Positions 43,129-54,161 are shown, counted from the first letter of the stretch. The stretch: 64,000 nucleotides of DNA from UBA6144 sp964399165 (GCA_964399165.1 CAYNPO010000018.1:6621-70620); one strand, 5' to 3'. The notes: generated by a model not told the origin, from the sequence alone. Made by a program: numbers and translations.

Positions 43129-43959
43129 ATGGGTTTCAGAATTAACACGAACGTTCCTTCACTCACCGCGCAGCGCTCAGTCGGCAAAACCAGCCGCGAG
43201 CAGGAAGAAAGCTTCGCCAAGCTGTCTTCCGGGCAACGGATCACCAAAGCGTCTGACGACGCCGCGGGCCTCGCGATCAGTGAAAAAATGAAGGCGGAAA
43301 TCCGCTCTGCCCGCCAGGCGGACCGGAACGCCAACGACGGTATCAGCATGGTGCAAGTGGCAGAAGGTGGCCTGAACGAGACTCAGAACATCCTGACCCG
43401 CCTGCGCGAGCTCGCGGTCCAGGCGTCTTCCGACACCGTGAGCGACGTGGAACGCGGTTTCAGCAACCTTGAGTACCAGAACCTGGTTCAGGAAATGGAG
43501 CGTATCTCCAAGTCCACCGAGTTCAACGGCATCAAGTTGCTGGACGGCTCCGGCGAGAAGCTGGACTTCCAGGTTGGCACCAAGGGCGACGAAAACAGCA
43601 AGATCTCCTATGACGCCAGCCAGGTTAACTCCGGCGTAGGCGAGCTGGGCATCGAAGGCCTGGAAGTGTCTTCCAAAGAGGGCGCCCAATCCAGCCTGCA
43701 GACCGTCGACCAAGCGATCGAGAAAGTGTCCGGCCAACGCGCCTTCTTGGGAGCCTTGCAGAACCGCTTGATCTCCACCAGCAACAACTTGCAGGTGTCA
43801 GTGGAGAACATGAGCGCCGCCAACTCCCGGATCCGCGACGTGGACTACGCCGAGGAAACCGCCAAGCAGGCCAAGAACTCCATCCTGCAGGCCGCCGGTA
43901 CCTCAGTGTTGGCCCAGGCCAACATGAGCGGACAGAACGCCTTGAAACTGGTTGGTTAA
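43129..43959 (+). CDS. fliC: Flagellin
   Basis: The 276-residue protein is the filament subunit exported through the flagellar type III system. The D0/D1 N-domain reads MGFRINTNVPSLTAQRS, then KLSSGQRITKASDDAAGLAI and LTRLRELAVQASSDT; the C-domain ends NMSAANSRIRDVDYAEETAK and SVLAQANMSGQNALKLVG. There is almost no D2/D3 surface domain, so the filament is built from a minimal subunit. The MGxRINTN start is typical of bdellovibrio-type flagellins. GGAGGT lies upstream with a mini-ORF overlapping it. No other flagellar gene is in the window. Confidence 0.96.
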   Translation: MGFRINTNVPSLTAQRSVGKTSREQEESFAKLSSGQRITKASDDAAGLAISEKMKAEIRSARQADRNANDGISMVQVAEGGLNETQNILTRLRELAVQASSDTVSDVERGFSNLEYQNLVQEMERISKSTEFNGIKLLDGSGEKLDFQVGTKGDENSKISYDASQVNSGVGELGIEGLEVSSKEGAQSSLQTVDQAIEKVSGQRAFLGALQNRLISTSNNLQVSVENMSAANSRIRDVDYAEETAKQAKNSILQAAGTSVLAQANMSGQNALKLVG

Positions 43960-43976
43960 TCGTCCCAAGTTCGTGG

Positions 43977-44002
43977 GGGGCCCCTCTGGGGCCCCTTTTT
44001 TT
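43977..44002 (+). terminator. Intrinsic terminator of fliC
   Basis: GGGGCCCC-TCT-GGGGCCCC is an 8-bp GC stem followed by seven T, 17 bases after the flagellin stop. Confidence 0.93.
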
Positions 44003-44050
44003 GTCCTTAGCTTGCCGTCCGATTGCTGCTCTGCTAGGTAAACTCCCACT

Positions 44051-44767
44051 ATGTTTGAACGGCCGAAATCCCCCATGGCGGACAACCACTGCTACCGCCC
44101 GGACTTCAAGTCTTACAGCCGCGACAATCCCTACAACGACCGACTCAAAGCCTTCGACGCCTTCGTCATGCGCGACGAGGAGGCCGAGGCCCACAGAGGT
44201 GATTGGCGCACGGTTTTTGGCAACGAAAACCCAGTAAGCGTGGAGATCGGCACCGGCTATGGCGAGTTCATGCTGGAATGGTGCCGCCAAAACCCCGCGG
44301 ACAACTTCGTGGGCCTCGACCACCGCTTCAAGCGCAGCTTCCACCTGGCCAAGAAGCTCGACGCCGTGGAGAACAAAAACTTCCGTTACCTGCGGGCCCG
44401 TGGAGAACGATTGGAGTTCACCTTCGGCGAAAGCGAGGTCCAGAACATCTTCTACTTCTTTCCCGACCCCTGGCCCAAGACCCGCCACCACAAGAAGCGC
44501 CTGTTCCAGCGCCCCTTCCTGGACGCTGCCCACAAGGTCCTCAAGGACGGCGGCACCCTGTGGGTGAAAACGGACCATGACGGCTACTATGAATGGATGT
44601 TGCGGGAACTGGGGGACGACCCGCGCTTCGAGGTGCTGCTCAAGAGCCGCGACCTGCGCGCCGAGCACCCCGGCCACTTCCTCGCCAGTTTCGAGACCAA
44701 GTTCGAAAAGATCTTCCTGTCCCAGGGCGTGCGCGTGAAGTCGCTGGTCCTCAAGAACCGGAAGTAG
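44051..44767 (+). CDS. trmB: tRNA (guanine-46 N7)-methyltransferase
   Basis: The 238-residue SAM-dependent enzyme methylates G46 of tRNAs. Motif I is VSVEIGTGYGEFMLEW (about residues 62-77), then FVGLDHRFKRS, and the TrmB signature FYFFPDPWPKTRHHKKRLFQ (about 137-156), which binds substrate. WVKTDHDGYYEWMLRE lies near the C-terminus. The N-terminal 45 residues are an extension specific to this lineage. An ATG eight codons in is an alternative start. It precedes dnaG by one base, so the three genes to rpoD probably share transcripts. Confidence 0.95.
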   Translation: MFERPKSPMADNHCYRPDFKSYSRDNPYNDRLKAFDAFVMRDEEAEAHRGDWRTVFGNENPVSVEIGTGYGEFMLEWCRQNPADNFVGLDHRFKRSFHLAKKLDAVENKNFRYLRARGERLEFTFGESEVQNIFYFFPDPWPKTRHHKKRLFQRPFLDAAHKVLKDGGTLWVKTDHDGYYEWMLRELGDDPRFEVLLKSRDLRAEHPGHFLASFETKFEKIFLSQGVRVKSLVLKNRK

Positions 44768-44768
44768 C

Positions 44769-46652
44769 ATGTCCGGGCAGCTGCGCGACCTCATCAAACA
44801 AGCCCCCGTCTCCCAGATCGTGGGACACTTCCTGCCGCTGCAGCGGAAGGGCCGAAACCTGGTCGCCTTGTGCCCGTTCCACCCGGACAGCAATCCCTCC
44901 ATGACGGTGAACGACGACCGCGGGACGTTCCGCTGCTGGTCCTGCCAGGCGGGCGGAGACGCGATCAGCTTCGTGATGGACTTCAAGAAGCTAGAGTTCA
45001 TCGAGGCCATGCGCGAATGCGCCAAGATCCTGGGCCTGCCCGAAGACGAGCTCAACCGCGAGAGGAAGAAAAACCCCAAGCTCGAGCTCGCCTTCCGCGT
45101 GCTGAACTACGCCAACAAGCTGTACGTGAAGGTGGGGGCCACCAAGCCCATGCACTTCCAGAAATTCTGCGAGGAGCGCCAACTCTCCGAGGAAGCCGCC
45201 ACCAAGTTCCAGATCGGCTACGCCCCCGGCAACAACCTCCTCCTTTCCCAGATTCAGGGCATCGGCGGCAAGCTAGGCGACGAGGCCATGGGCATGGCCA
45301 AGGAGATCGACCTCATTCGCGTCTCCGAGAAAACCGGCCGCGCCTACGATTTCTACCGGGACCGCGTGGTGTTCCCCATCCACGACCACGGCGGCCAGGT
45401 GCGTGGCTTCAGCTGCCGCAAGGTGCTCCCAGAGCAGGAGCCCAAGTTTCTCAACTCGCGCGATTCTTTCGTCTTTCACAAGGGCTCGATCCTCTATGGC
45501 TTCTTCCTCGCGAAGAACCCCATCCGCCAGGCCGATCAGGTGATCCTCGCCGAGGGGAACATGGACGTGGTGATGATGCACCAGCATGGTTTCACCCACA
45601 CTGTGGGGACCATGGGCGTGGCCCTCGGCGAATCGTGCCTGAGGCTCCTCTCGAACATGACCAAGAACGTGGTGCTGGCGATGGACTCGGACAGCGCGGG
45701 CATGAAGGCCATGGTGGGCATCAACGCCGGTTTCATGGCCCAGGGGATTCTGCCCAAATACCTCTCTTTTGCGCCGGCCAAGGACCCCGACGATTTCTTG
45801 CGCCAGCACGGCCGCCTGGCGCTCATGGAGCGCATTGAGAAGGCCCCGCGTTTCATCGACCACTACATCGACGGCCTGGTTCCCAACCCCGTGCCCGAAA
45901 CCATCGACCAGAAACTGGCGATCATGAAGCAGGCCTTTGCCGCCTTGGCCCCCCTGAAAGAACATTTAGAAGCCACTGAACGCGCCGTGGCGCTTGCCAA
46001 GCGCTTGGGGCTGCGCTCCGACGAAAACAGCATTCTGGAAGAGTACCGCCAGGGCCTCAAGGGCCAAGAAAAGGCCTTCCCTCCTCAGCCGGCGCGCCCG
46101 CAACAGCCTGAAATCAAGACTGAGGAAGAGACCGAAGCGCAGGATGTTCAGGTTGAGGCGATGCATGCACCCCTGCCCAAGGCGGAAGTGGCGCCGCTCT
46201 TGCCCTCCGAGCGCACGCTATTGAAAACGTTGATGACCCACCCCGAGTGCGGTTCACAACCGCAACTCCATGAAATTCTTGCTTATGTTTCTCACCCCGA
46301 GGTAAAAGAGTTAGTTCTTTGGCTCTCCAAAATTTATTTGGAAATCGATGAACAGGAGTATCCCCGCATCCTCGCGGATGAGGCGTTCTCCGGGAAGTAT
46401 GGGCGCGAGGTGAAGGGAATCGCCACTGAGGCGCTGGAACAGCACAAACATGAGCCGCTGAACGAGAAAGTGGTCGAGCGGCTACTGAAGGATCTGAAGG
46501 TGCGGATGCAGCTGGAGCAGCTCCGCCAGAAACGCAAAGAGTACACCCTGTTGCAACAGCAGAGTGTGACGCAAGAAGAGGTCAACTTCTATATGGTCCA
46601 GATCACCCAGATCGACCGGGACCTGCAGCAGTTGAAACGCCACCCGGTTTGA
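44769..46652 (+). CDS. dnaG: DNA primase
   Basis: The 627-residue enzyme synthesises RNA primers for replication. The N-terminal zinc ribbon is CPFHPDSNPSM then FRCWSCQAGGDAI (C35, H38, C56, C59). The catalytic core has RDRVVFPIHDHGGQVRGFS, YGFFLAKNPI, and the TOPRIM Glu in ILAEGNMDVVMMHQHG and the DxD in VVLAMDSDSAGMKA. A helical C-terminal domain for the DnaB interaction follows a Pro/Glu-rich linker (about residues 425-475). It is immediately upstream of rpoD, as in the macromolecular synthesis operon; rpsU is absent. Confidence 0.97.
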   Translation: MSGQLRDLIKQAPVSQIVGHFLPLQRKGRNLVALCPFHPDSNPSMTVNDDRGTFRCWSCQAGGDAISFVMDFKKLEFIEAMRECAKILGLPEDELNRERKKNPKLELAFRVLNYANKLYVKVGATKPMHFQKFCEERQLSEEAATKFQIGYAPGNNLLLSQIQGIGGKLGDEAMGMAKEIDLIRVSEKTGRAYDFYRDRVVFPIHDHGGQVRGFSCRKVLPEQEPKFLNSRDSFVFHKGSILYGFFLAKNPIRQADQVILAEGNMDVVMMHQHGFTHTVGTMGVALGESCLRLLSNMTKNVVLAMDSDSAGMKAMVGINAGFMAQGILPKYLSFAPAKDPDDFLRQHGRLALMERIEKAPRFIDHYIDGLVPNPVPETIDQKLAIMKQAFAALAPLKEHLEATERAVALAKRLGLRSDENSILEEYRQGLKGQEKAFPPQPARPQQPEIKTEEETEAQDVQVEAMHAPLPKAEVAPLLPSERTLLKTLMTHPECGSQPQLHEILAYVSHPEVKELVLWLSKIYLEIDEQEYPRILADEAFSGKYGREVKGIATEALEQHKHEPLNEKVVERLLKDLKVRMQLEQLRQKRKEYTLLQQQSVTQEEVNFYMVQITQIDRDLQQLKRHPV

Positions 46653-46674
46653 AAACCGGACGAGGAGGGCCCCC

Positions 46675-48417
<1,743 letters not shown>

Positions 48418-48428
48418 AACGTCATCCT

Positions 48429-48458
48429 GGACGGGACCGAGCGGTCCCGTCCTTTTTT
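48429..48458 (+). terminator. Intrinsic terminator of rpoD
   Basis: GGACGGGACC-GAGC-GGTCCCGTCC is a perfect 10-bp stem followed by six T, 11 bases past the stop codon. Confidence 0.96.
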
Positions 48459-48525
48459 CTCCCATTCCCGCCAGCGACGCTTGCCCTGTAGAATGGACCT
48501 TTAGGGGTCTTTTTTCCGGGAACTC

Positions 48526-51500
48526 GTGTTGCAAGGCGAAAACGACAACGTCGCGCTGGCCGAAGGGGTGGTGACCGCCGCCTACGAAAGCCCCGTGCAT
48601 TACCAGGCCAAGCGCCTGGTGGAATTGGGACGGGTGGTCCTCTCCTTCATCAAGGGGTCGCTGGACCAACACTTAGTCGTGTCCGGGATCGTCAGCGAGA
48701 ACAACACCTCCTACGAGGCGCGCTTCACCTGGAAGCGCGAAGGCACGCTCTTCAAGGCCAACTGCACCTGCCACCTGTGGGCGCAGGAGAAAACCTGCGT
48801 ACACGGGGCCGCCCTGTGGCACCGCTGGCGCCAGTTTGCCGGCGCAGGCGAGGAACAGAAACTCCCAGGCACCGGATCCAGTGCCTTCTTCGGCGAGGGA
48901 GTTCAGCCCGAGCATTGGGGCAGCATGGTCCGCCACGCCACACAGTTGCGAGGGGCCAAGCCCAGCGCGAGCTTCGGGTCGCTAAGCTACCTTCTGACCA
49001 ACCGCCAGGTGGTGACCTGGCCCGCCCCCGAACGCTGGGAAGGTGGCCTGGTAGTCCGGCTCGTGCCGGCGGAGGAGCTGGAGGCTTACCGCGAACTCCC
49101 CACCGCCCAGGGCAAGCACGTGGCCGTCTATGCCTGGCTCGATCCCCAGGGGCAGGAAGTAGAGGAAGTCTCGCTTTTCGACGTATTCACGCTCTTCAAC
49201 TGGCGCACCGGCAAGGCCATGGACCTGCCCTCCGACCTCTCCGAGGCGCTCAAGCGCGCCAAACACCAGGACCCCTGGCTGCCGGTGAACGAGTGGCTGC
49301 GGCTCTTCCGTGACGTACGCCAACGTGAGGGCTTCGAGCTCCACGTGGGCGGGCAGCGCTGGAAGGACGTGGTGCCGCTGCCGGTGCAATGGCGCTTCGC
49401 CGTCACCCCCTCCCCGCGCAAGAGCTTCCTCAACCTGAAGCTCGAACTGGTAGACGCCGAGGACCAACTCGTCGATCCCCCGGAACCTTTCCGCATATTC
49501 GTCACAGAGGGTGGCTGGGGCGGAAGCTTCCGCTCCAAGAACGACGCCGTGGCCTTCCTCAAAGTGTTGGTGGAAGACTTCGGGCGCGAGACCGCCCTCC
49601 ACCGCAAGAATCTCCACGGCGCCTCCCAAAAGTCGCGCATTAGCGACTGGGCGGACAGCCTCCAAGCAGACACCGAGATCCCTTTCTACGACCCAGGTCT
49701 CAAGCGCTTCTACACCTTGCCCACCAGCACCTTTCGCAAGGCCATGCTGGCCCTGTTGGACAGCTTCAACGACGCCGCTTTCCGCACCGTCTTCGCCCCC
49801 CCCGAGGAGCGCCGCCTGATCCTTCAGATGCCCAAGAACGCCTTGCTGGACAACATCTCCGATTTCCACGCCCGTTGCCAGGTGCTGGGCTTCCCGCTGC
49901 TCTACAACGACGTGCCCGTGCGCACCTGGAAGGCCGCCATCCGCTTTGAGCGCCAGCAGCGCCGGCTGGACTGGTTCGAGCTGGACCTGATCGTGGGCGA
50001 TGAGGATTTGGAGGTCATTCGTCAGGCCGAGGTGGGCGACAACTTCATCATCACCGACAAAGGCCTGGTTCTCCTGACCGACAAGGAAAAGGACCTCCTG
50101 CGCTTCATGAAGCGCTACACTAAGCTGGAAGGCGAAAAGAAGGAAGGCGGCGCCCCTGGAGGTCCACGCCGCTTCGGCCTACGTCTCAACCGCGCACGCG
50201 TGTTCGAGCTCTTCGAGCTCAAGAAGTTGGGCGTGGATGGCGCGCTCACTCCTGAAGAAGAGAAGTTCTGTCACGACATCCTGAACCTGGAGCAGATGCC
50301 GGCGTACCCCTTGCCGGAAAAGCTCGCCGAGACCGCCCGTCCCTACCAGCGCCTAGGCTACCAGTGGCTGCGCTTCCTCTGGGAGCACGGATTCGGGGCC
50401 TGCCTCGCCGACGACATGGGCCTAGGTAAAACCCTCCAGGCGATCATGCTCCTGCAGGCCCTGGTAGACGAAGGTAAGATCAAGCGCGCCCTGGTCATCT
50501 GCCCCGTGTCGCTCCTCTACAACTGGCGCAATGAACTAGAAAAATTCTCCACCCTCAAGTACGGCATCTTCTACGGCGAGGAGCGCGAGATCCCCGCAGA
50601 CACCCAGGTGGTACTGACGAGCTACGGCCTCATGAAGAAGGAATCCCTCGGGGCCTTCGCCCAGGAAAACTTCGACGTGATCGTCTTCGACGAGGTCCAG
50701 CACTTGAAGAACATCCGCAGCCTGGGCGCCAACGCCGCCCGCCAGCTGCAGGGCAAGTTCCGCATCTGCCTCACCGGCACGCCGGTGGAGAACGACTTGG
50801 CCGAGTTCTACAACATCATGGACCTGTGCGTGCCCGGTGTGTGGGGCGACATGAGCCTGGTGCGCTCGAGCTCCAAGGCGAAGAACCGCCTCCTCGCGCG
50901 CAAGACGGTAAAGCCCTTCATCCTGCGCCGAACCAAGGAGCAGGTGCTCAAGGAATTGCCGGAGAAGATCGAGAACCACGTGTTCCTGGACTTCAGCCCC
51001 GAGGAGCGGGAGGCCTACCAGCAGCGCCTGGACACGGTCCGCTCCCAGATGGCCAACCCCGCCTTCACCAAGCGCTACGGCGAGGTGCTCAAGTCCCTGC
51101 TGGAGCTGCGCCAGCTGTGCCTGTGGCAGAAGAGCCGCGGCTCGTTCCAGTCCACCAAGGTGGAGTTCCTGTTGGAAAACCTGGAGCAGCTCATGGAGGA
51201 GAACCACAAGGTGCTGGTCTTCTCCCAGTTCACCACCTACCTGGACCTGATCCAAGACAAGATCCGCGAGCGGGGCTGGAAGCACGCCCGCATCGACGGC
51301 TCCCAGACGGTGAAGAAGCGCGCCGAGCAGGTGGAGTCCTTCCAGAACGGCGACGCCCGGGTGTTCCTGATCAGCCTCAAGGCCGGGGGCGTGGGCCTGA
51401 ATCTCACCGCAGCCAGCTACATCTTCCTGATGGACCCGTGGTGGAACCCAGCGGTGGAACGCCAGGCGGTGGACCGCGCCCACCGGATCGGGCAGGAGAA

Positions 51501-51666
51501 CAAACTCACCGTCTACCGGCCTCTCATCAAGGGGTCGGTGGAAGAAAAGGTATTGTTGCTCCAGCAGGCCAAGCGCGAGCTCTTCCGTGACTTGATGGCC
51601 GAGGATGACGACGAGTACTTCAGCGGGAAACTGACGAAGGAAGACTTCCAGTCATTGTTGGGGTAA
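48526..51666 (+). CDS. SWIM-domain SNF2/SWI2-family helicase
   Basis: The 1046-residue protein has an N-terminal SWIM zinc finger (CTCHLWAQEKTCVHG; C80, C82, C91, H93), a long middle region of about 500 residues with no clear motif, then an SNF2 ATPase: LADDMGLGKTLQAIMLLQAL (Walker A, about 625), VLTSYGLMKK, VIVFDEVQHLKN (Walker B as DEVQ), CLTGTPVEN, LVFSQFTTYLDLIQDKIRER and MDPWWNPAVERQAVDRAHRI (motif VI). Such bacterial proteins are RapA-like or DNA-translocating helicases used in transcription recycling or repair. A GTG start follows CGGGAA; a likely extended -10 (TGTAGAAT) lies about 32 bases upstream. Confidence 0.93.
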   Translation: MLQGENDNVALAEGVVTAAYESPVHYQAKRLVELGRVVLSFIKGSLDQHLVVSGIVSENNTSYEARFTWKREGTLFKANCTCHLWAQEKTCVHGAALWHRWRQFAGAGEEQKLPGTGSSAFFGEGVQPEHWGSMVRHATQLRGAKPSASFGSLSYLLTNRQVVTWPAPERWEGGLVVRLVPAEELEAYRELPTAQGKHVAVYAWLDPQGQEVEEVSLFDVFTLFNWRTGKAMDLPSDLSEALKRAKHQDPWLPVNEWLRLFRDVRQREGFELHVGGQRWKDVVPLPVQWRFAVTPSPRKSFLNLKLELVDAEDQLVDPPEPFRIFVTEGGWGGSFRSKNDAVAFLKVLVEDFGRETALHRKNLHGASQKSRISDWADSLQADTEIPFYDPGLKRFYTLPTSTFRKAMLALLDSFNDAAFRTVFAPPEERRLILQMPKNALLDNISDFHARCQVLGFPLLYNDVPVRTWKAAIRFERQQRRLDWFELDLIVGDEDLEVIRQAEVGDNFIITDKGLVLLTDKEKDLLRFMKRYTKLEGEKKEGGAPGGPRRFGLRLNRARVFELFELKKLGVDGALTPEEEKFCHDILNLEQMPAYPLPEKLAETARPYQRLGYQWLRFLWEHGFGACLADDMGLGKTLQAIMLLQALVDEGKIKRALVICPVSLLYNWRNELEKFSTLKYGIFYGEEREIPADTQVVLTSYGLMKKESLGAFAQENFDVIVFDEVQHLKNIRSLGANAARQLQGKFRICLTGTPVENDLAEFYNIMDLCVPGVWGDMSLVRSSSKAKNRLLARKTVKPFILRRTKEQVLKELPEKIENHVFLDFSPEEREAYQQRLDTVRSQMANPAFTKRYGEVLKSLLELRQLCLWQKSRGSFQSTKVEFLLENLEQLMEENHKVLVFSQFTTYLDLIQDKIRERGWKHARIDGSQTVKKRAEQVESFQNGDARVFLISLKAGGVGLNLTAASYIFLMDPWWNPAVERQAVDRAHRIGQENKLTVYRPLIKGSVEEKVLLLQQAKRELFRDLMAEDDDEYFSGKLTKEDFQSLLG

Positions 51667-51672
51667 CGCACC

Positions 51673-52137
51673 ATGGATGCTCTTGAGCGCTTTATTCTGA
51701 AGGCCAAAAAAAATGGATGGGTGGGCGCCGAAACCGGTGGCACAAAAATCCCGGCTTCCCGGCTGGGCTCAATGGATATCACATACCAGGATGGGGATTT
51801 CTTCTATCAAGACACGTTCGTTGGTCTTTCCGATTTTTGCGGCCAGGAGCATGTCTGCTTCAAGGGTGAAGCTGTCTGGAGCATGGTCTACCGTGGACGT
51901 ATCATGCGCGCTGACCTCATCGACGGGGCACAAGTCGTGGAGATCCTGCGAGCCGCGCTCGGCGCTCTTTACCAGGAAGGAAGATTCCTGGGGCATTTCC
52001 AACACAAGTCGGCCGAGTTTACCTATCTCGACACGAACCAGGGTGATTTCAATAATTTCTCTGGCCGGGAAACGATCATCCGGGATCGAGTGGAAGCCTA
52101 CGAACTCCACTACGTCGGCGGAATAGTCCGCAAGTAA
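51673..52137 (+). CDS. DUF5680-domain protein
   Basis: The 154-residue protein follows the helicase by six bases. It shows the DUF5680 layout: FILKAKKNGWVG at the N-terminus, an SMDITYQDGDFFYQDTFVG strand pair, CFKGEAVWSMVYRGRI and AYELHYVGGIVRK at the end. The domain often caps transcriptional regulators of the HTH type, but here it is alone. Its role is unknown. The 3' end overlaps the convergent heptosyltransferase gene by 28 bases. Confidence 0.82.
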   Translation: MDALERFILKAKKNGWVGAETGGTKIPASRLGSMDITYQDGDFFYQDTFVGLSDFCGQEHVCFKGEAVWSMVYRGRIMRADLIDGAQVVEILRAALGALYQEGRFLGHFQHKSAEFTYLDTNQGDFNNFSGRETIIRDRVEAYELHYVGGIVRK

Positions 52138-53168
52138 TCGCCAGTCACTCCCGATGATGCCCAATCCGCCGTGACGTTCCACGCGCATTTGTAGTGCCCC
52201 AACGGACACGCTTTATGGCCATGCAAGCCGCATGGCCTGCATTCCAATTTCTCCGGGGACTCCAGAACGACCGCGTCGGTAGCCAGCGGCCCATAGCCGA
52301 AGGCCGGGACGGTTGAACAGAAGACCGCCGTCGTGGGCGCGTTCACCGCACTGGCTAAATGGAGTGGGCCTGAATCGTTCACGAAGACGCGGGCCGCTCC
52401 TTCCATCAAAGCCGCGGACTCAAGCAGGTTCAGCTGGCCGCACAGGTTCACGGCGGGAGACGCGCCTTTCACCCGATCGCACAGGTCTTTGTCCCCGGGT
52501 CCACCCACCAGCAGAACTTTGTGTGTGGCAGAAAGCTTTGCCACCAATTCGGTGAAACGCCCCTCCGGCCACTGCTTGGTGAACCACACGGAAGCAGGGG
52601 CCACCACTACGAAGGGCGCCGTTTTGAATGGAGCAGTTTTCTCCCGGTGTTTAGCCAGTATCGGTAGCACGGGCCGCAACTTCTTGGGGTTCTCCTCCAA
52701 GAGCACTGTTGCGTCGTAGGCGTGCAGCAGCTGGTGGTTGCGTTGAACCTCATGCCAGGCCATACCCTCCACCATATGGGGGATTTGATGATCTACCTTA
52801 TGGGTGTAGGCGAAGGAAAGTGGGTTCTGCTTGAAACCGACTTTGGCGTCCGCCTTCACAAGCATGGTGACCAGGCCCGAGTTGAAGTGCCGATGCAGGT
52901 TGAAGACGGCCCGGAATTCGTACTTTCTTAGCTCCCGGATGATGCCCCACAAGGCCCGGGCCTTGCCCTGCCCTTTGTCCCAAACCCATGTCTTGTGGAC
53001 GAAGGGTAGGCCCTGGTTCACGGCTTCGTTGCCTTTCCGGAGCAGGAAGTGGATGGGGGCGTCAGGAAAGCGCTCGTGGACGGACTTCGCGAAGGCGGAC
53101 GCCAGGATGGTGTCGCCGATGAAGGCGGTCTGGATGACCAGGATAGGTTTTGCCGTGTCCGCCCCCAT
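52110..53168 (-). CDS. Glycosyltransferase family 9 (heptosyltransferase-like)
   Basis: The 352-residue GT-B enzyme has the heptosyltransferase start ILVIQTAFIGDTILASAFAK (G-D-T loop), NLHRHFNSGLVTMLVKADAK with KVGFKQ, a mid-domain PASVWFTKQWPEGRF, and ADP-heptose pocket FVNDSGPLHLASAVNAPTTA. It transfers heptose to LPS inner core at the inner membrane. The last 60 residues contain cysteines (CRPCGLHGHKACPLGHYKC), normal in this family. It is divergent from the GT2 gene with only 23 bases between the starts. Confidence 0.93.
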   Translation of the reverse strand: MGADTAKPILVIQTAFIGDTILASAFAKSVHERFPDAPIHFLLRKGNEAVNQGLPFVHKTWVWDKGQGKARALWGIIRELRKYEFRAVFNLHRHFNSGLVTMLVKADAKVGFKQNPLSFAYTHKVDHQIPHMVEGMAWHEVQRNHQLLHAYDATVLLEENPKKLRPVLPILAKHREKTAPFKTAPFVVVAPASVWFTKQWPEGRFTELVAKLSATHKVLLVGGPGDKDLCDRVKGASPAVNLCGQLNLLESAALMEGAARVFVNDSGPLHLASAVNAPTTAVFCSTVPAFGYGPLATDAVVLESPEKLECRPCGLHGHKACPLGHYKCAWNVTADWASSGVTGDYLRTIPPT

Positions 53169-53191
53169 GAGATAGCATTTTAGGCGAGACC

Positions 53192-53977
53192 ATGGAAAAA
53201 GTCACGGCCATCATCCCCACCTTCAATGAAGAGCGGCACATCGCCGAGACGATCGCTTCGGTCGCGTGGGCCGACGAGGTACTGGTGGTGGACTCGTTCT
53301 CCAAAGACCGCACCGTGGAGATCGCCCGGGAAAAGGGAGCCAAGGTCATCCAGCGGGAGTATGGGTACTCGGCTTCGCAGAAGAACTGGGCGATCCCGCA
53401 GGCGGCGCATCCTTGGATTTTTCTTTTGGACGCGGATGAGCGGTGCACGCCCGAGTTGGAGCGCGAGATTAAGCAAATCCTTGCCATGCAGCCGGTGCCG
53501 CATGCTTACTGGATCCACCGCGCGAACCACTTCATGGGCAAGCGGATCAACTACTCCGGCTGGCAGTCGGACAAGGTGGTGCGGCTCTTCAAGCGCGACA
53601 CGTGCAAGTACCAAGACCTCAAGGTGCATGCGGAGATCATCACCGCCGGAGGCGTCTCAAAACTCCGCGAAAAGATCGTCCACTATACGTATACGGACCT
53701 GGCGTCATACCTGAAGAAAGCCGACCGCTACACCACATGGGGCGCCCTGGACCGCTACGAGAAATTCCAGAAGAGCGGCAAGCGCATCGGCTGGGCCTAC
53801 CTCTTCTTCCGCCCCCTCGGGCGCTTCCTGCGACACTACTTCTGGCGGTTGGGATTCTTAGACGGCACCCACGGACTCGTGGTCTCGCTGCTCGCCAGCC
53901 ACAACATCTTCATCCGCGCGCTCAAGATTTGGCGCCTTCAAGCGGGCGAGAAGCTGGTGGATCCCTTCAAAAGCTGA
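53192..53977 (+). CDS. Glycosyltransferase family 2 (LPS core KdtX/WaaE type)
   Basis: The 261-residue GT-A enzyme has VTAIIPTFNEERHIAETIAS, EVLVVDSFSKDRTVEIAREK and the metal-binding DADERCTPELEREI, the pattern of LPS-core beta-1,4-glucosyltransferases (WaaE/KdtX). The C-terminal half includes YRTTWGALDRYE-type WGALDRYEKFQ and a membrane-associating FFRPLGRFLRHYFWRLGFLD. It probably adds a sugar to core heptose at the cytoplasmic face, in the same pathway as the divergent heptosyltransferase. Confidence 0.93.
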   Translation: MEKVTAIIPTFNEERHIAETIASVAWADEVLVVDSFSKDRTVEIAREKGAKVIQREYGYSASQKNWAIPQAAHPWIFLLDADERCTPELEREIKQILAMQPVPHAYWIHRANHFMGKRINYSGWQSDKVVRLFKRDTCKYQDLKVHAEIITAGGVSKLREKIVHYTYTDLASYLKKADRYTTWGALDRYEKFQKSGKRIGWAYLFFRPLGRFLRHYFWRLGFLDGTHGLVVSLLASHNIFIRALKIWRLQAGEKLVDPFKS

Positions 53978-54086
53978 GGAGTCCAGCCACGTCGCCGCCG
54001 CTCAACCACCACTGGAACAGGGTGATCACCAGGGCGGCCTTACAGGCGTAATAAACGAGAGAAAACGCTGACACCCAGTTTTTCAT
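53967..54086 (-). CDS. Possible 39-residue membrane protein
   Basis: On the minus strand, opposite to both neighbours, an ATG at 54086 preceded by AGGATGG opens MKNWVSAFSLVYYACKAALV followed by ITLFQWWLSGGDVAGLLSF and TGA. The hydrophobic stretch (residues 4-28) could span the membrane. Its stop overlaps the GT2 gene end by 11 bases, like other convergent pairs in this window. Apart from this frame the 53978-54161 gap holds nothing I recognise. Confidence 0.5.
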   Translation of the reverse strand: MKNWVSAFSLVYYACKAALVITLFQWWLSGGDVAGLLSF

Positions 54087-54161
54087 GTTGTCCATCCTAG
54101 ACTCCCCGCTTCAAATGAGGGTAAAAACCCGCCTGGACCTGTAAAAATTCCAGGAGCTTGC

